A program made the position numbers and the translations under genes. From Phycisphaerae bacterium (GTDB taxonomy: Bacteria; Planctomycetota; Phycisphaerae; UBA1845), in the NCBI GenBank assembly GCA_029260075.1, contig JAJDDY010000065.1, positions 34,255-98,254 of the forward strand: DNA of 64,000 nucleotides. Direction: 5' to 3'. Positions 37,749 through 47,284 of this stretch are shown in pieces. The notes under the pieces were generated by a model, which saw only the letters and a program-made list of their open reading frames with translations, was not told the DNA's origin and ran no database searches. Each line of letters opens with the position of its first letter. Position 1 is the stretch's first letter.

Positions 37749-38117
37749 ATGAACACAACAAAGCAGTCAACACGTTCGACACGCGCGGTCGTCGTAGGTG
37801 GCGTCCTATCACTGAGCCTTACGGGTTGCCTGACCGTTGGGCAGATGGCTCCGCCGGTCGATCCGGATTTTACGCGACTCGCCACCGGGACCGGCGTGTC
37901 CCGCGCTACGCTCGACGTGGGCAGAGAAGTGTACATTTCAGACTGCGCACGCTGCCACACGATCGAACCCATCAGCCGGTACACCGCAGACCGATGGAAT
38001 GACATCATTTCGCGAATGGGTGCGCGATCGAAGTTGGATGAAACGCGTGCGGAAGCGCTCCGCGCGTACGTACTGACAGCGCACCAGGTTCTTGCCGACC
38101 GCGCCACCGCGAACTGA
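37749..38117 (+). CDS. monoheme cytochrome c-like lipoprotein
   Basis: This 122-residue protein has a lipoprotein signal (VLSLSLTGCL) and one heme-binding motif, CARCH, near residue 70. DRWNDIISRMGARSKLDETR and the AYVLTAHQVL helix follow; the usual distal Met is plausibly in ISRMGA. It would be a membrane-anchored periplasmic electron carrier. ATG at 37749 was chosen over the TTG eight codons upstream because the signal starts MNTTKQ. A strong terminator follows 13 bp after the stop. Confidence 0.82.
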   Translation: MNTTKQSTRSTRAVVVGGVLSLSLTGCLTVGQMAPPVDPDFTRLATGTGVSRATLDVGREVYISDCARCHTIEPISRYTADRWNDIISRMGARSKLDETRAEALRAYVLTAHQVLADRATAN

Positions 38118-38130
38118 CGGCGCATGGAAA

Positions 38131-38163
38131 AAGGCGCCGGAGTCGCGTGCCCCGGCGCCTTTC
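38131..38163. terminator. bidirectional rho-independent terminator
   Basis: AGGCGCCGG and CCGGCGCCT form a 9-bp stem. T tracts follow on both strands (TTTCGTATTCC on plus, TTTTTCC on minus). It separates the convergent cytochrome and deiodinase-like genes. Confidence 0.88.
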
Positions 38164-38263
38164 GTATTCCTATTCACAATTCAGACTGATCGACGCACCA
38201 GCCCGACAGCCGGAATGAACGCCCCACCGCAAGCACTGCGCACTCGCGACGTGTCCGTTGCGG

Positions 38264-39370
38264 TCAGCCTGTGCGTTTACCCTGGCATTTGAGATCGCCC
38301 ATAGGCCCCGAGTAGGAACCGTCAACCTTGTCACCGTCGACGGTGCCTTTGAAATCCAACGAAGGACCGCCGCCGATGGACCGCTGAAAGCTCAGCTTGT
38401 TGCCAGTAAGCTTCAGGTCGGTCATGGCCATGTCCATACCCTGACTGGTCCAAGTGCCCGTGAGCACACCATCCTTCGCACGGATCACCATGACAGCGGG
38501 TATGTCGTTTCCGCTAAACTTGGTCGTCATGTCCCAACTGCCGACGATCGCCTTGGTCGACGCGGCGTCGTGACGAATCTTCGGACGGCGAGCGTCCGTG
38601 GTCGAGTCATCTTTCTTGGTTTTCGGTATGACCAGCTCCGGCTCTACACCAGTCTCTTTGTACGACGCCAACCACGCCTTAGAGGCGTTGAGGGCCGGCT
38701 TGTAACCCCACGGTCCGCGCTTGCCGGCCACAGCAAGTCGGCCGTCCTTGCGAACAAGGTAAATTCGATCCGGATGTGCTTTGTATGCCTTGTTGACCGA
38801 ATTTTCCATATCGTCGACAAGCGTCGGTATGGTCAAACTCTTGTCCTTCATCAAACGTTCGGCGGTAGTGCAGCGCTGACCGTACGTTTTGTGCTTGGTG
38901 ATGTTCATTTCCTTTGCGTACCCGACCGGCCAACTGCTGTCTTTGGCGTGCGCCTCGGTAATGTAAACGAGACGGAAGTCAGCAATGTCATTATATGTCA
39001 GGTATATCTTTTCCATTTCAGCAACCTGCTGAAGAAAAGGCGGTCACGTGTAGCTTCCGAAGAACAGCATTACGGGCTTCTTACCTCGATAGTTTGCAAG
39101 ATCCATCTTGGACTTGCCGTCGAGTGACGCCAACTCGAACGTGGGTGCTTCATCTCCGACCTTCGGCGCCCCATCGTCCTTGCTCATCATTTCGCGCATG
39201 CGCTTGCGCCGCTCCGGCGTCATCTCCGGGCGACCGGAGCCGTGCCGAGACGGCTCCGCCTTCTTTTCATCCGCGACTTTCGCGCCGTCCGGCGGCGCCG
39301 CAGCGCACCCCGCAACCAATGCGGCTCCGACCCAAAGCCCCGCAAGGCCCATCCAATACTTTGTCATCAT
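38264..39370 (-). CDS. iodothyronine deiodinase-like selenoprotein (in-frame UGA read as Sec109), lipoprotein
   Basis: Same-frame segments join across TGA at 39044-39046 into 368 residues. A lipoprotein signal (VGAALVAGC) and charged linker precede a thioredoxin fold starting VGDEAPTFELASLDGKSK. The active site reads FFGSYT-U-PPF, against NFGSCT-U-PPF in animal deiodinases. Deiodinase landmarks continue: RLVYITEAHAKDSSW, YGQRCTTAERLM, DDMENSVNKAY, PDRIYLVRKDG and RGPWGYKPAL. About 95 C-terminal residues form a separate beta-rich domain (IVGSWDMTTKFSG to the end), absent from animal enzymes. AAGGGA precedes the ATG. Known bacterial homologues are redox selenoproteins; the natural substrate is unknown. 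A SECIS-like hairpin follows the UGA. Confidence 0.93.
39008..39039 (-). promoter_or_regulatory. bacterial SECIS-like hairpin of the deiodinase-like gene
   Basis: On the minus strand CTTTTC-TTCAGCA, loop GGT and TGCTGAA-(ATG)-GAAAAG pair fully except for the three-base bulge, 13 bp in all. The loop starts 17 nt after the UGA and opens with G. Spacing and loop fit the bacterial SECIS consensus. Confidence 0.88.
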
Positions 39371-39865
39371 ACAGTTCCCTTAACCTGAGATTCCGACCTG
39401 ACCCGGGTACGCCCAGCGACGCCGCCTCGTCCGGCTCGAAGCGTGGCGTACCGCCCCAGCCAAACGACACGGGGCGCCCGAGTATAACCTTACAGCGAAT
39501 CCCGCCAAGCAAGAGCGAAGTACGCGCGCCAAACTCGCTAGAAAACGGAATCGACACTCGTCCGGTAGCACGGGACAGCCCAAGAGTATGTATTTTTTTG
39601 TCGGGTTTGCATTTCGTTCGCGTATTCCGAAGAGGGGGACGGGGTGCAAGACTGGTGCGGCGGCGCCGAGACCGATGTGCGTGCCCCATTCTTCGCCGTA
39701 CGCGAAGGATGGGCGCGGATGGTTCGCGCGAACACCGGCAGTTCCCCACGGTTCGCGTACTGGGGAGAAGGGAGGCGCAAGCGCATGGATAGGCTGTGTC
39801 GCGACGTGTTGGGCTAGAGCGAGTGTGTCGCCACGCGCAAATCCTCGTGAGTACGAGAAACTATC
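39371..39865. other. non-coding region upstream of the deiodinase-like gene
   Basis: It contains the probable deiodinase promoter. No gene or structured RNA is recognised. Confidence 0.45.
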
Positions 39866-40009
39866 AGCAGTCTATTAAACAAGGCTGGTATTCAATCACG
39901 TCGCCGCGAAGCCGCCCGTGACACCGGGATTTATCCCGGTCAAGAGGCGGAAATCGCTAATGGATCACCGGCTGGAAGCCGGTACCACACTCTTTCAATC
40001 GGCTGCTGA
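39866..40009. repeat. family B repeat, copy 4 (full length)
   Basis: The ends AGCAGTCTATTAAACAAGG and CTTTCAATCGGCTGCT are inverted repeats. Inside are GCCCGTGACACCGGGATTT, GTCAAGAGGCGGAAATCGC, and the hairpin CACCGGCT-GGA-AGCCGGTA. It is the most complete copy and defines the termini AGCAGCCTGTTGAA. Confidence 0.88.
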
Positions 40010-40057
40010 GTCGAGACTGCGAGAAACGTTAGCGCATTAGTGTTTCGCCCACCATGC

Positions 40058-40083
40058 AAAAAAGGGCAAGCTCGCGCTTGCCC
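40058..40083 (-). terminator. rho-independent terminator of the HAMP protein gene
   Basis: GGGCAAGC (40064-40071), TCGC and GCTTGCCC (40076-40083) form an 8-bp stem, followed on the minus strand by TTTTTT. It lies 70 bp past the stop of the minus-strand gene. Confidence 0.88.
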
Positions 40084-40152
40084 TGGTTCGCTCGTCTGTG
40101 ACCGTCACACCATCGCGGACGATCTGCGGTTTGACTGTGGATCGCCCTTGTC

Positions 40153-40830
40153 TCAGCCAACGCCAACGAGGATCTGCTCTCGTGACGACGTCGACGTAGC
40201 CGACTCGGCGTCAAACGGACCGGGGTCTTGACCCACAGCCTCCGACGCGGCGGCGAGCATGTTCTCCAAGTGACTGGTCAGCTTGCACAGAGACTCGGTG
40301 CCATCCATTCCTTCCTCGCTGGCGACCGTTCTGGTCATGGCCAACGCTTGGGTCAGGGCCTCGTGATCCGCTCGCTTTTCCTCTCGGAGCGAGTCCATCG
40401 CTTTCATGAACGTGCCGAAGAACTCCTTGAATTCATCCTTCTTGCGCAGCGGACGCACTGTAGGAATCGTTCCACCGATCAAGCACTTGAGGTGTCGGTC
40501 CAAGACATATAGCGGTCCGCACATACGGTGCGTAATGGTCATAAACCAAAGGGCCACACCGCCGGCGGTCAGCACGGAGAAAGCCACTCCGAACACGAGC
40601 ATCGTCATCGAAGCGGACCCCGACGCAATCCCTGGATTGATCATTCGTTCGCGCGCCTGACTGTGCATGACGCCGAATTGCACGGAACTGATGATCGACG
40701 AAATGAGGAAGATCAAGATCGCGATGGTCAATGCGTACTTCCACTGAAGATTCGGGTTGATCACAAACTGACGTCTGCGGTTGCTGTTCTCTCCGCTGCG
40801 TGGTGCCATTACATTGTCAATGCCGGCCAT
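40153..40830 (-). CDS. membrane protein with HAMP-like domain
   Basis: This 225-residue protein has two transmembrane helices, at about 30-52 (YALTIAILIFLISSIISSV) and 75-98 (MTMLVFGVAFSVLTAGGVAL). A HAMP-like linker follows (ITHRMCGPLYVLDRHLKCL, then LRKKDEFKEFFGTFMKAMDS), then a short helical tail without kinase or methyl-accepting domain. It is probably a stand-alone membrane signalling or adaptor protein. AAGGAG lies eight bases before the ATG. It ends in a clear terminator and is monocistronic. Confidence 0.75.
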   Translation of the reverse strand: MAGIDNVMAPRSGENSNRRRQFVINPNLQWKYALTIAILIFLISSIISSVQFGVMHSQARERMINPGIASGSASMTMLVFGVAFSVLTAGGVALWFMTITHRMCGPLYVLDRHLKCLIGGTIPTVRPLRKKDEFKEFFGTFMKAMDSLREEKRADHEALTQALAMTRTVASEEGMDGTESLCKLTSHLENMLAAASEAVGQDPGPFDAESATSTSSREQILVGVG

Positions 40831-41081
40831 GGATCGGCTCCTTGTACCTATTGGAATTCAACTGCGGATCAAGTTCGACTACGCACATAGCCTACGTTAC
40901 AAGTCCGCGGCGGGTCGGCGCCGGACGCATCCAACCTGGTTATGGGGCGAGTTTCTTGCACCGAAAGCAGCGTAAACCACCGGCGCGTCTCGGTCCGGAC
41001 TACCGCGCGGCATTGAGAGGTATCTGATCGGGCCACGCGATCCGATAACGCGCCAAGAGGGTATTTAAGAAGGGGTGCCTC

Positions 41082-41154
41082 GAACCGAGCCGCGACGGTC
41101 AGGGAGCGGTTGTTCGCCTTGCACATGGATCGCTTCCTTACGGGCGCGGTTCGG
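41082..41154. repeat. family A palindromic repeat, copy 9 (subtype A1)
   Basis: Arms CGAACCGAGCCGCGACGGTCAGG and CGCTTCCTTACGGGCGCGGTTCG. A1 flanks are GGGTATTTAAGAAGGG on the left and GAAAGAGACTTCTTAGACACG on the right. The spacer 40831-41484 has no recognised gene. Confidence 0.85.
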
Positions 41155-41484
41155 AAAGAGACTTCTTAGACACGCTGTAAGACTCAACGCTCGTGGCTTG
41201 TGCCCAACAGTGCCACGCGTATGCGAGTGCGTTTGTTCTCGGACGGCGGACTCCGAGCGCCAAAGCGCATGGCGCCGGTCCGATTATATCACCGTTGCAC
41301 GACCGTTGACCATTAGAAAACGCGACCGGTTGAAGTTCGCATGCGGCGTGGCCTATGATTCGTAGCGTTGTCACAGGTCGAACGCAACGCCGCGTAGCAC
41401 TGGCCGTGAGGGACGGGATCGTTAGCCAAGTGCACGTTAATCCGCGTCACAATACAACAGGTAGAAAAAGGGGGAGTGGAAATC

Positions 41485-41928
41485 ATGGTGGATCATCTCA
41501 ACACACAAACTCTAGAGGCGCCGTCGACTGACGTCGAGCGTCGCAACGAGCAGCGCACGCACATGTGCAAACCGGCTGAATTGTGGATGTTCGACGTGGA
41601 CGGTGAGAAACGCCGCCTGAACGATGTCGTCGCGCACAACTCGTGCTTTGGCGGTTTGGCGATCATTGCGAGGTTGGACGGCGCCATTCGAATCGGACGA
41701 CCCGTGGAATTGGTCCTGCGTTCTATTGGTGATCAAGCCGCGCATATCGCGGGCACGATCACGTTCTGCCGCAGCGCTGGACCCCACTATTTTGACATCG
41801 GCATCTGCGTCAAAGCCACGGGTTCGCACTGGATTGTCGCCGACGATGTTTCACAGGCGACAGCCCGATACGACTGGTTCTCGCAGGCCATCCGGGGCAA
41901 TTCACAACTCTTTGGCCCCGGCGACTAA
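41485..41928 (+). CDS. PilZ-like domain protein
   Basis: This 147-residue protein resembles the PilZ fold that binds cyclic di-GMP. It has RRNEQR near residue 21 (RxxxR) and beta strands such as PVELVLRSI and IAGTITFCRS. The second motif, normally DxSxxG, is NSCFGG here, so nucleotide binding is not assured. GGGGGAGTGG lies just upstream of the ATG. No partner gene is adjacent. Confidence 0.65.
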   Translation: MVDHLNTQTLEAPSTDVERRNEQRTHMCKPAELWMFDVDGEKRRLNDVVAHNSCFGGLAIIARLDGAIRIGRPVELVLRSIGDQAAHIAGTITFCRSAGPHYFDIGICVKATGSHWIVADDVSQATARYDWFSQAIRGNSQLFGPGD

Positions 41929-42228
41929 CTTGACTTCCGGCGCTCTGCCTTGCGCGTACACACATCGCCCGGCTGCGTTCGGTTCATCTGTGTTCGACTT
42001 GGTACGACTCCTCGTACCGACTCCGCCGGCCAACAACATCCCCCTGTTGTTGGCGCGGCGGTCAGGCCCGGGTGAGGGCATGCATCAAGCGGCATTTACC
42101 TTCCGACGCTTCTGTGTCATCATGCCACCGCACCGCAGCGCACGACATGGCGCCTGCGAAAGTGAGAACGAGCGTTTCACATAACTGACCGAACAAACGA
42201 CACGGCTGGTTGGCCGCGGTGGAAATCA

Positions 42229-44664
42229 ATGCCAAGAAAACCGAAGAACGACGCACGTTCGACAACAGACGCACCATCACCCCTACCTGCCGACGCCCTT
42301 CGCTGGAGATGCGACGAATCCTGCTTGGATTTCGAATCCACCGCCGACGTCACACCGGTTACCGGCGTAGTGGGGCAGGATTCAGCCGTCGAGGCGCTGC
42401 GGTTCGGTCTCGAGACAGACGCTCCGGGCCAAAACATCTTCGTCCGTGGACTCACGGGCACGGGACGACTGACGCTGGTGCGGCGACAGCTGGAAGAACT
42501 ACGCCCGGTCTGCAAACTGACCAAGGATTGTTGCTACGTCCACAGTTTCGCCAACCCGGAGTGCCCACGGCTCATCACCCTGCCCGCCGGCAACGCCAAG
42601 ACGTTCCGGCGTCGAATCGACAAGCTCGCCGATTTCATTCGCGACGATCTTGCGACTGCGCTTTCGTCCGAAGGAATTACCGCACGGCGCAAGGTCGTCG
42701 AAGACCGCACACGCACGCGCCTCGCCGCTGTGGTGCAGCCGTTTGAAGAAGAAATCAAACAGGCGGGACTGACCCTGGTCACGGTGGAAGCTGGACCGGT
42801 CTTCCAGAGCGCGTTGTTTCCACTCGTCGATGGCAAAGCCGTAGCTCCCGAAGAATTCGATCAACTTCATACGCAAGGGGAGATCGAAGACGCGACGTAC
42901 AAGAGCGTTCGGGACAGCTTCCAGACGTTTGAACGAAAACTCGAAGAAGTCACTCGCCAAGCGGACGAAATCCGCCGGGAGCACGACGAATCCGTCAGCG
43001 CGATCACGGAAACCGCGACACGATCGAGCCTCGCAGGAATCATCGACGGCATCACCCGCCTCTTCGATCAAGACGCTGTGACCACTTTTCTCGCCGAAAT
43101 CGTCGACGACGTGGTTATGCAGCGACTCGGCATGCTCGGGGGCGATGTGGACTTCACGCGACTCTACCGAGTGAACGTCGTGTCCGAACACCATGGAGCG
43201 GACAGCTGCCCGATCATCGTCGAAAACACAGCCACGGTGCGCAACCTCCTCGGAACCGTCGAGATGGATTTCGACCACACCGACTCGATCAGACCGACCC
43301 ATATGGGTATTCGTGCGGGCTCGATCTTGCGGGCCGACGGCGGGTTCTTGATCATCGAAGATCGCGACATCCTCGACGAGACCGACGCCTGGAAATGCCT
43401 TAAGCGTGTGCTGCGATCACGGCGTCTCGACCCGGCGCCGCCGGGTGGAATGAATCAAGGCGGGGCACCGGCGGTCAAACCCGAATCGATTGAAATCAAC
43501 GTGAAGGTCGTCATGCTGGGCGATCCGGAAACCTATGCAATGCTCGACGGCGGCGACCCTGACTTCCCGCATTTGTTCAAGGTGCTCGCCGACTTCGACG
43601 AGGTCATTCCGCGCGACGCCGAAGGGGTGAAGCACTACGCGTGCGTGCTCGCACGAATCGCCACGGAAGAAAACCTTCGACATTTCCACCACTCGGCCGT
43701 AGCCGCGCTCACTGAACACGGTGCGCGTATCGCCGCCACCTCGGGCAAACTCACCGCCCGGTTCGGTCGGTTGGCGGACATCGCCCGCGAGGCAGCTTTT
43801 GTAGCCAACAAGTGCGATCACGAGTTGGTCCTAGCCGACGACGTCCATGCGGCCATTCGTCGAGGCCGCAATCGGGCCGACCTACCCTCGCGGCGTTTTC
43901 GCGAACTCGTTTCCAACGGAAGCATTCGCGTCGAAACCAGCGGCTCCGTGGAGGGCCAAGTCAATGGCATGGCTGTCATGCAAGCGGGGCCGCTCATCTA
44001 TGGTTTCCCCACGCGCATCACCGCGACCGTCGGTCCTGGTACAGCGGGTGTGATCAACATCGAACGCGAAGCGGCGCTCAGCGGCGCGATTCACACCAAG
44101 GGGTTCTACATTCTGCGCGGCCTACTTCGACAAATCTTGCGCACGGACCACCCGTTAGCGTTCGATGCGTCGATAGCATTCGAGCAGACCTACGGCGGCA
44201 TCGACGGCGACTCCGCCTCCGGTGCAGAAATCTGTTGCCTGTTGAGCGCCCTCACCCGCATACCCATCCGCCAAGACATCGCTATGACCGGCGCGATCGA
44301 CCAGATGGGACACATGCTTGCGGTCGGCGCGGTCGATCAGAAAATCGAAGGATTCTACGACGCCTGCCACGACCTCGGCGGACATTCGACGCAGGGCGTG
44401 GTCATACCTAAGTCCAACGCCCCGGACCTCATGCTGCGCGAAGACGTGGTCGAAGCGTGCGTTCGAGGCGAATTCCGCGTGTATGCCGTGGAGACGGTAC
44501 ACGAGGCTATCACACTCTTGACCGGGCGACCGGCCGGTGCGCGCGACGCCGACGGGAACTATGCATCGGATTCCGTGCTCGGCGTAGCCGTGCGTAGAGC
44601 CCGCGAGTATTGGGAAATAGTACGCCACGCGACGGTGGTCCAGCCCCAACGAAAAACCCGGTGA
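42229..44664 (+). CDS. ATP-dependent Lon-like protease (AAA_32 type)
   Basis: This 811-residue protein combines a degenerate AAA domain with a C-terminal Lon (S16) protease domain. The P-loop-like segment is GLTGTGRLT near residue 65, with Arg where Lys is usual, as in this subfamily. The middle includes a long coiled coil (about 200-270) and GGFLIIEDRDIL as the Walker B region. The protease dyad is Ser in GDSASGAE and Lys in VGAVDQKIEGF, in the last 160 residues. It degrades proteins in the cytoplasm. GGTGGA lies six bases before the ATG. The next gene starts at GTGA overlapping this stop. Confidence 0.9.
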   Translation: MPRKPKNDARSTTDAPSPLPADALRWRCDESCLDFESTADVTPVTGVVGQDSAVEALRFGLETDAPGQNIFVRGLTGTGRLTLVRRQLEELRPVCKLTKDCCYVHSFANPECPRLITLPAGNAKTFRRRIDKLADFIRDDLATALSSEGITARRKVVEDRTRTRLAAVVQPFEEEIKQAGLTLVTVEAGPVFQSALFPLVDGKAVAPEEFDQLHTQGEIEDATYKSVRDSFQTFERKLEEVTRQADEIRREHDESVSAITETATRSSLAGIIDGITRLFDQDAVTTFLAEIVDDVVMQRLGMLGGDVDFTRLYRVNVVSEHHGADSCPIIVENTATVRNLLGTVEMDFDHTDSIRPTHMGIRAGSILRADGGFLIIEDRDILDETDAWKCLKRVLRSRRLDPAPPGGMNQGGAPAVKPESIEINVKVVMLGDPETYAMLDGGDPDFPHLFKVLADFDEVIPRDAEGVKHYACVLARIATEENLRHFHHSAVAALTEHGARIAATSGKLTARFGRLADIAREAAFVANKCDHELVLADDVHAAIRRGRNRADLPSRRFRELVSNGSIRVETSGSVEGQVNGMAVMQAGPLIYGFPTRITATVGPGTAGVINIEREAALSGAIHTKGFYILRGLLRQILRTDHPLAFDASIAFEQTYGGIDGDSASGAEICCLLSALTRIPIRQDIAMTGAIDQMGHMLAVGAVDQKIEGFYDACHDLGGHSTQGVVIPKSNAPDLMLREDVVEACVRGEFRVYAVETVHEAITLLTGRPAGARDADGNYASDSVLGVAVRRAREYWEIVRHATVVQPQRKTR

Positions 44665-45227
44665 AAAAACCCACAAGCAATCGGTTCGTATCACGCGGCG
44701 GTGACAAGCTCGACGCGGCGATGAACGCTTTTGGTCTGACGACGTCGGGCTTGGTCTGCGCCGACCTGGGAAGTCACGTCGGCGGCTTCGTCGATTGCCT
44801 GCTGCAGCGCGGCGCGAAGCGAGTCTACTCCGTCGACACCTCCTACGGCACATTGGCATGGACGATGCGCCGCGACCCGCGCGTCGTTGTGCTTGAACGA
44901 ACCAACGCCATGCACGTCGACTTGCCCGAGCCCATCGACCTCTTCACCATCGATGTCGGCTGGACCCGCCAAAGCAAAATCCTCCCCGCCGCCGCCTGCA
45001 TCCTTGCACCGGCCGGCCACGTGGTGTCCCTGGTCAAACCCCACTACGAAGCCGACAAACCCATGCTCGTCGACGGCGTGCTGCCGGAAGAACACTTTGA
45101 CGCCGTCACATCACGCGTGCTTCAGGAAATAGAACAAAGCGGATGGAACGTCCTAGCGAAATCCGAAAGCCCCATCAAAGGCCATGGCGGAAACCGCGAA
45201 CTATTCGCCCTGCTGGCAAGACAGTAG
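44661..45227 (+). CDS. TlyA/FtsJ-like rRNA methyltransferase
   Basis: This 188-residue SAM-dependent methyltransferase resembles the catalytic part of TlyA. It has RFVSRGGDKLDAAMNAFGL, SAM loop DLGSHVGGFVDCLLQRGA, VYSVDTSYGTLAW and SLVKPHYEA, with GHGGNRELFAL at the end. TlyA normally has an S4 RNA-binding domain in front; here it is absent or reduced to the KKPTSNR leader. The start is the GTG at 44661, overlapping the lon stop by GTGA, which implies translational coupling. Other candidates are other 2'-O-methyltransferases. Confidence 0.8.
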   Translation: MKKPTSNRFVSRGGDKLDAAMNAFGLTTSGLVCADLGSHVGGFVDCLLQRGAKRVYSVDTSYGTLAWTMRRDPRVVVLERTNAMHVDLPEPIDLFTIDVGWTRQSKILPAAACILAPAGHVVSLVKPHYEADKPMLVDGVLPEEHFDAVTSRVLQEIEQSGWNVLAKSESPIKGHGGNRELFALLARQ

Positions 45228-45498
45228 GTGAATCGGCGTCACTTGTTTCGTCAGTGAACACTACAACGCTCGACATCCTAACCCGAAAGCAGCGAGCCTT
45301 CATCCCCATCGACCCAACTCCTCTGTCGAACAGAACTGCGGTGCGGATAGCATCCCAGCGCGACATGACCGGCAGCATTGTCATTCGATTTGTGTCGGGG
45401 CGGAGTTTCGCTAGAGTGACGACCTCGGGGCCGGCAGATGGGATAACCCGGCTAGTGACTGGGGAGCCGAAGGCATCGACCTAGACTTGGGGCATAGC

Positions 45499-46575
45499 AT
45501 GTGGAATTCCGATCGTCTGTGTTGTTTCGTGGCTTTGATTTGGCTTACAGGCTGTACTGCTGGGGGCGGAGGCGGCGACGATCAGGACGGTAACCCGGAC
45601 GGACCGTTGGCCCTATCGGAGATTCGATCCTGGGGATACCAAATCCAGGCGGTCTCGGGCGACAGGACGGCCGACGCCTTGGCCCAAAGCTCGTACGACA
45701 TGCTGGTCATCGAACCCACGCGGACCGACTTCTCCTCCGACGACCGCGAGTTTGATACGCCCGCGTTGGTGCAACGACTCAAGTCCACCATGGCCAGCGA
45801 CGGTGTGCATCGAAAGCTGGTCATTGCCTACATCGATATCGGCGAAGCCGAGGATTGGCGATGGTATTGGACCTGGTCCAAGGAATGGCCCGAAGACGAA
45901 CCGGTGCCTCCGGACGATTGGCCGGACTGGATCGTCACGCGCGACCCCGACGGGTTCGAGGGGAATTACCCGGTTGCTTACTGGGACCCCGAATGGCAGA
46001 ACATTATTATCGAAGGAGACGGACTTTCCACCGCGCCGATCGGCAACTACGTCAGCACCATCGACGAGACGCTGCGCAGCGGATTCGACGGCATCTATCT
46101 GGACTGGGTCGAAGCCTATGAAGACGAGGACGTGGCCGCCCGAGCGGCGGCCGACGGAATCGACCCGGCTGACGCGATGATTGCGTTCATCGGTCGCATG
46201 CGCGACTACGCTCGAGCGCGCAACCCTAACTTTCTGATCATCCAACAGAACGCCGTTTCCTTGATCGATGGCCACCCCGAACTGCTCGAAGTCATCGATG
46301 CCGTATCACAAGAACCGATCTGGTTCGACGGCGACGCCACCGATGATTGGGAAGACCCCAACGGTTTCGACAATCGCCGCGACCTGGAGGACGTCGACTT
46401 CTTTCTTCAGTTTCTCGATCAGTTTCAAGAGGCCGACGTGCCCATTCTCAATGTCGAATACGCCCTGGGCGATGCCCAAGAGGCCTATGAACTTTCGCTT
46501 GAGCAGGGGTACATCCCTTACGTTTCGCGAAGATCACTTAGTCAGCTCACGACCACGCCACCGGCTGGACAGTGA
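45499..46575 (+). CDS. GH114 / TM1410-like putative glycosidase lipoprotein
   Basis: This 358-residue protein has a lipoprotein signal (ALIWLTGCT) and a Gly/Asp linker. The TIM-barrel-like domain matches the MJ1477/TM1410 family related to GH114 polygalactosaminidases: SWGYQIQAV, YDMLVIEPTRTDF, VIAYIDIGEAEDWR, FDGIYLDWVEAYED and PNFLIIQQNA. The acidic residues in YIDIGEAED and YLDWVEAYED are candidate catalytic groups. It would act on a polysaccharide at the cell surface. ATG at 45499 is chosen because it begins the signal; GGGG lies seven bases before. Confidence 0.82.
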   Translation: MWNSDRLCCFVALIWLTGCTAGGGGGDDQDGNPDGPLALSEIRSWGYQIQAVSGDRTADALAQSSYDMLVIEPTRTDFSSDDREFDTPALVQRLKSTMASDGVHRKLVIAYIDIGEAEDWRWYWTWSKEWPEDEPVPPDDWPDWIVTRDPDGFEGNYPVAYWDPEWQNIIIEGDGLSTAPIGNYVSTIDETLRSGFDGIYLDWVEAYEDEDVAARAAADGIDPADAMIAFIGRMRDYARARNPNFLIIQQNAVSLIDGHPELLEVIDAVSQEPIWFDGDATDDWEDPNGFDNRRDLEDVDFFLQFLDQFQEADVPILNVEYALGDAQEAYELSLEQGYIPYVSRRSLSQLTTTPPAGQ

Positions 46576-46644
46576 CGATAGTACCGCGCCATCGATCAGT
46601 CGAGGAATTCTAAGGTGTGGTTCGTGGCATTCCTAAGCACGTGG

Positions 46645-46662
46645 GGCGGGCTATTGCCCGCC
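46645..46662. repeat. GGCGGGC-TATT-GCCCGCC hairpin
   Basis: A perfect 7-bp inverted repeat with a 4-base loop lies in the spacer between convergent genes. There is no T tract, so it is not a classical terminator; such GGCGGGC hairpins are common in spacers of related genomes. Confidence 0.55.
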
Positions 46663-46798
46663 GCTGGTGCGTTACAAGAGTTTTGTAGGCCGGGTGCGCG
46701 CCGCGTGGTGGCCGTGCAAGCGAGCCGGTACCCTCGCCCATTCTGAGCCCTTCAAGACACCCGGACACAGAACTTGGGCAGGGACATCTGACTCCTAT

Positions 46799-47284
46799 TC
46801 ATCGCCAGTAGTCCTCGTTCCGAACTCTGACCAGACGCCGGAGACGTTGCCGGTAAGGTCGTAGGAGGTAGCGCAGACGCAGCCACGCAGTTGTCGTCGC
46901 TACTGGCAAGAACACATGTCCGACGTGGAAAAGGCAATGGTACCACTCGCTATCTGCCATGCCAGAGTATGCCATGAGCAGTTCCATTCCGCCGTTTGCG
47001 ACGAACATGCTGATTCCAAAAATCCACGCCAAGCGAAGTGGTCGCCTCGCATTGACGATCCCAAATGCCAAACCAGCAATGGCACTAACCGCGAAGCACG
47101 GTAAGAAGAAGAACGGGTAAGCGAAGCCAATGCCGAGCCCACCGACATTTTTGACCCACTCCATCGAAATGTGTGCCCATATATAAACGAGATTCCAGAG
47201 TGGTGAGACGAGTACAAAAGGTGCTATCGCTGCAAGAGCCTCTCGCCAGTATCTTCGTAGTCCCATGCTGGCTTGGCGGATCAT
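46799..47284 (-). CDS. hypothetical polytopic membrane protein
   Basis: This 161-residue protein has about four hydrophobic helices: ALAAIAPFVLVSPLWNLVYI, FAYPFFFLPCFAVSAIAGLA, LAWIFGISMFVANGGMELL and a last one near HVFLPVATTTAWL. It has a basic C-terminus. No family is recognised. ATG at 47284 follows GGAGG by four bases; the next ATG is six codons downstream. Codon use looks less GC-biased than its neighbours, which may hint at recent acquisition. Confidence 0.6.
   Translation of the reverse strand: MIRQASMGLRRYWREALAAIAPFVLVSPLWNLVYIWAHISMEWVKNVGGLGIGFAYPFFFLPCFAVSAIAGLAFGIVNARRPLRLAWIFGISMFVANGGMELLMAYSGMADSEWYHCLFHVGHVFLPVATTTAWLRLRYLLRPYRQRLRRLVRVRNEDYWR

Noticed and set aside
39044..39046. 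UGA reassigned to Trp or Gly in this organism
   Set aside because: UGA acts as a normal stop in carB, lon, dnaE and others, and Trp is encoded by TGG; the two read-through sites are at Cys/Sec positions only.
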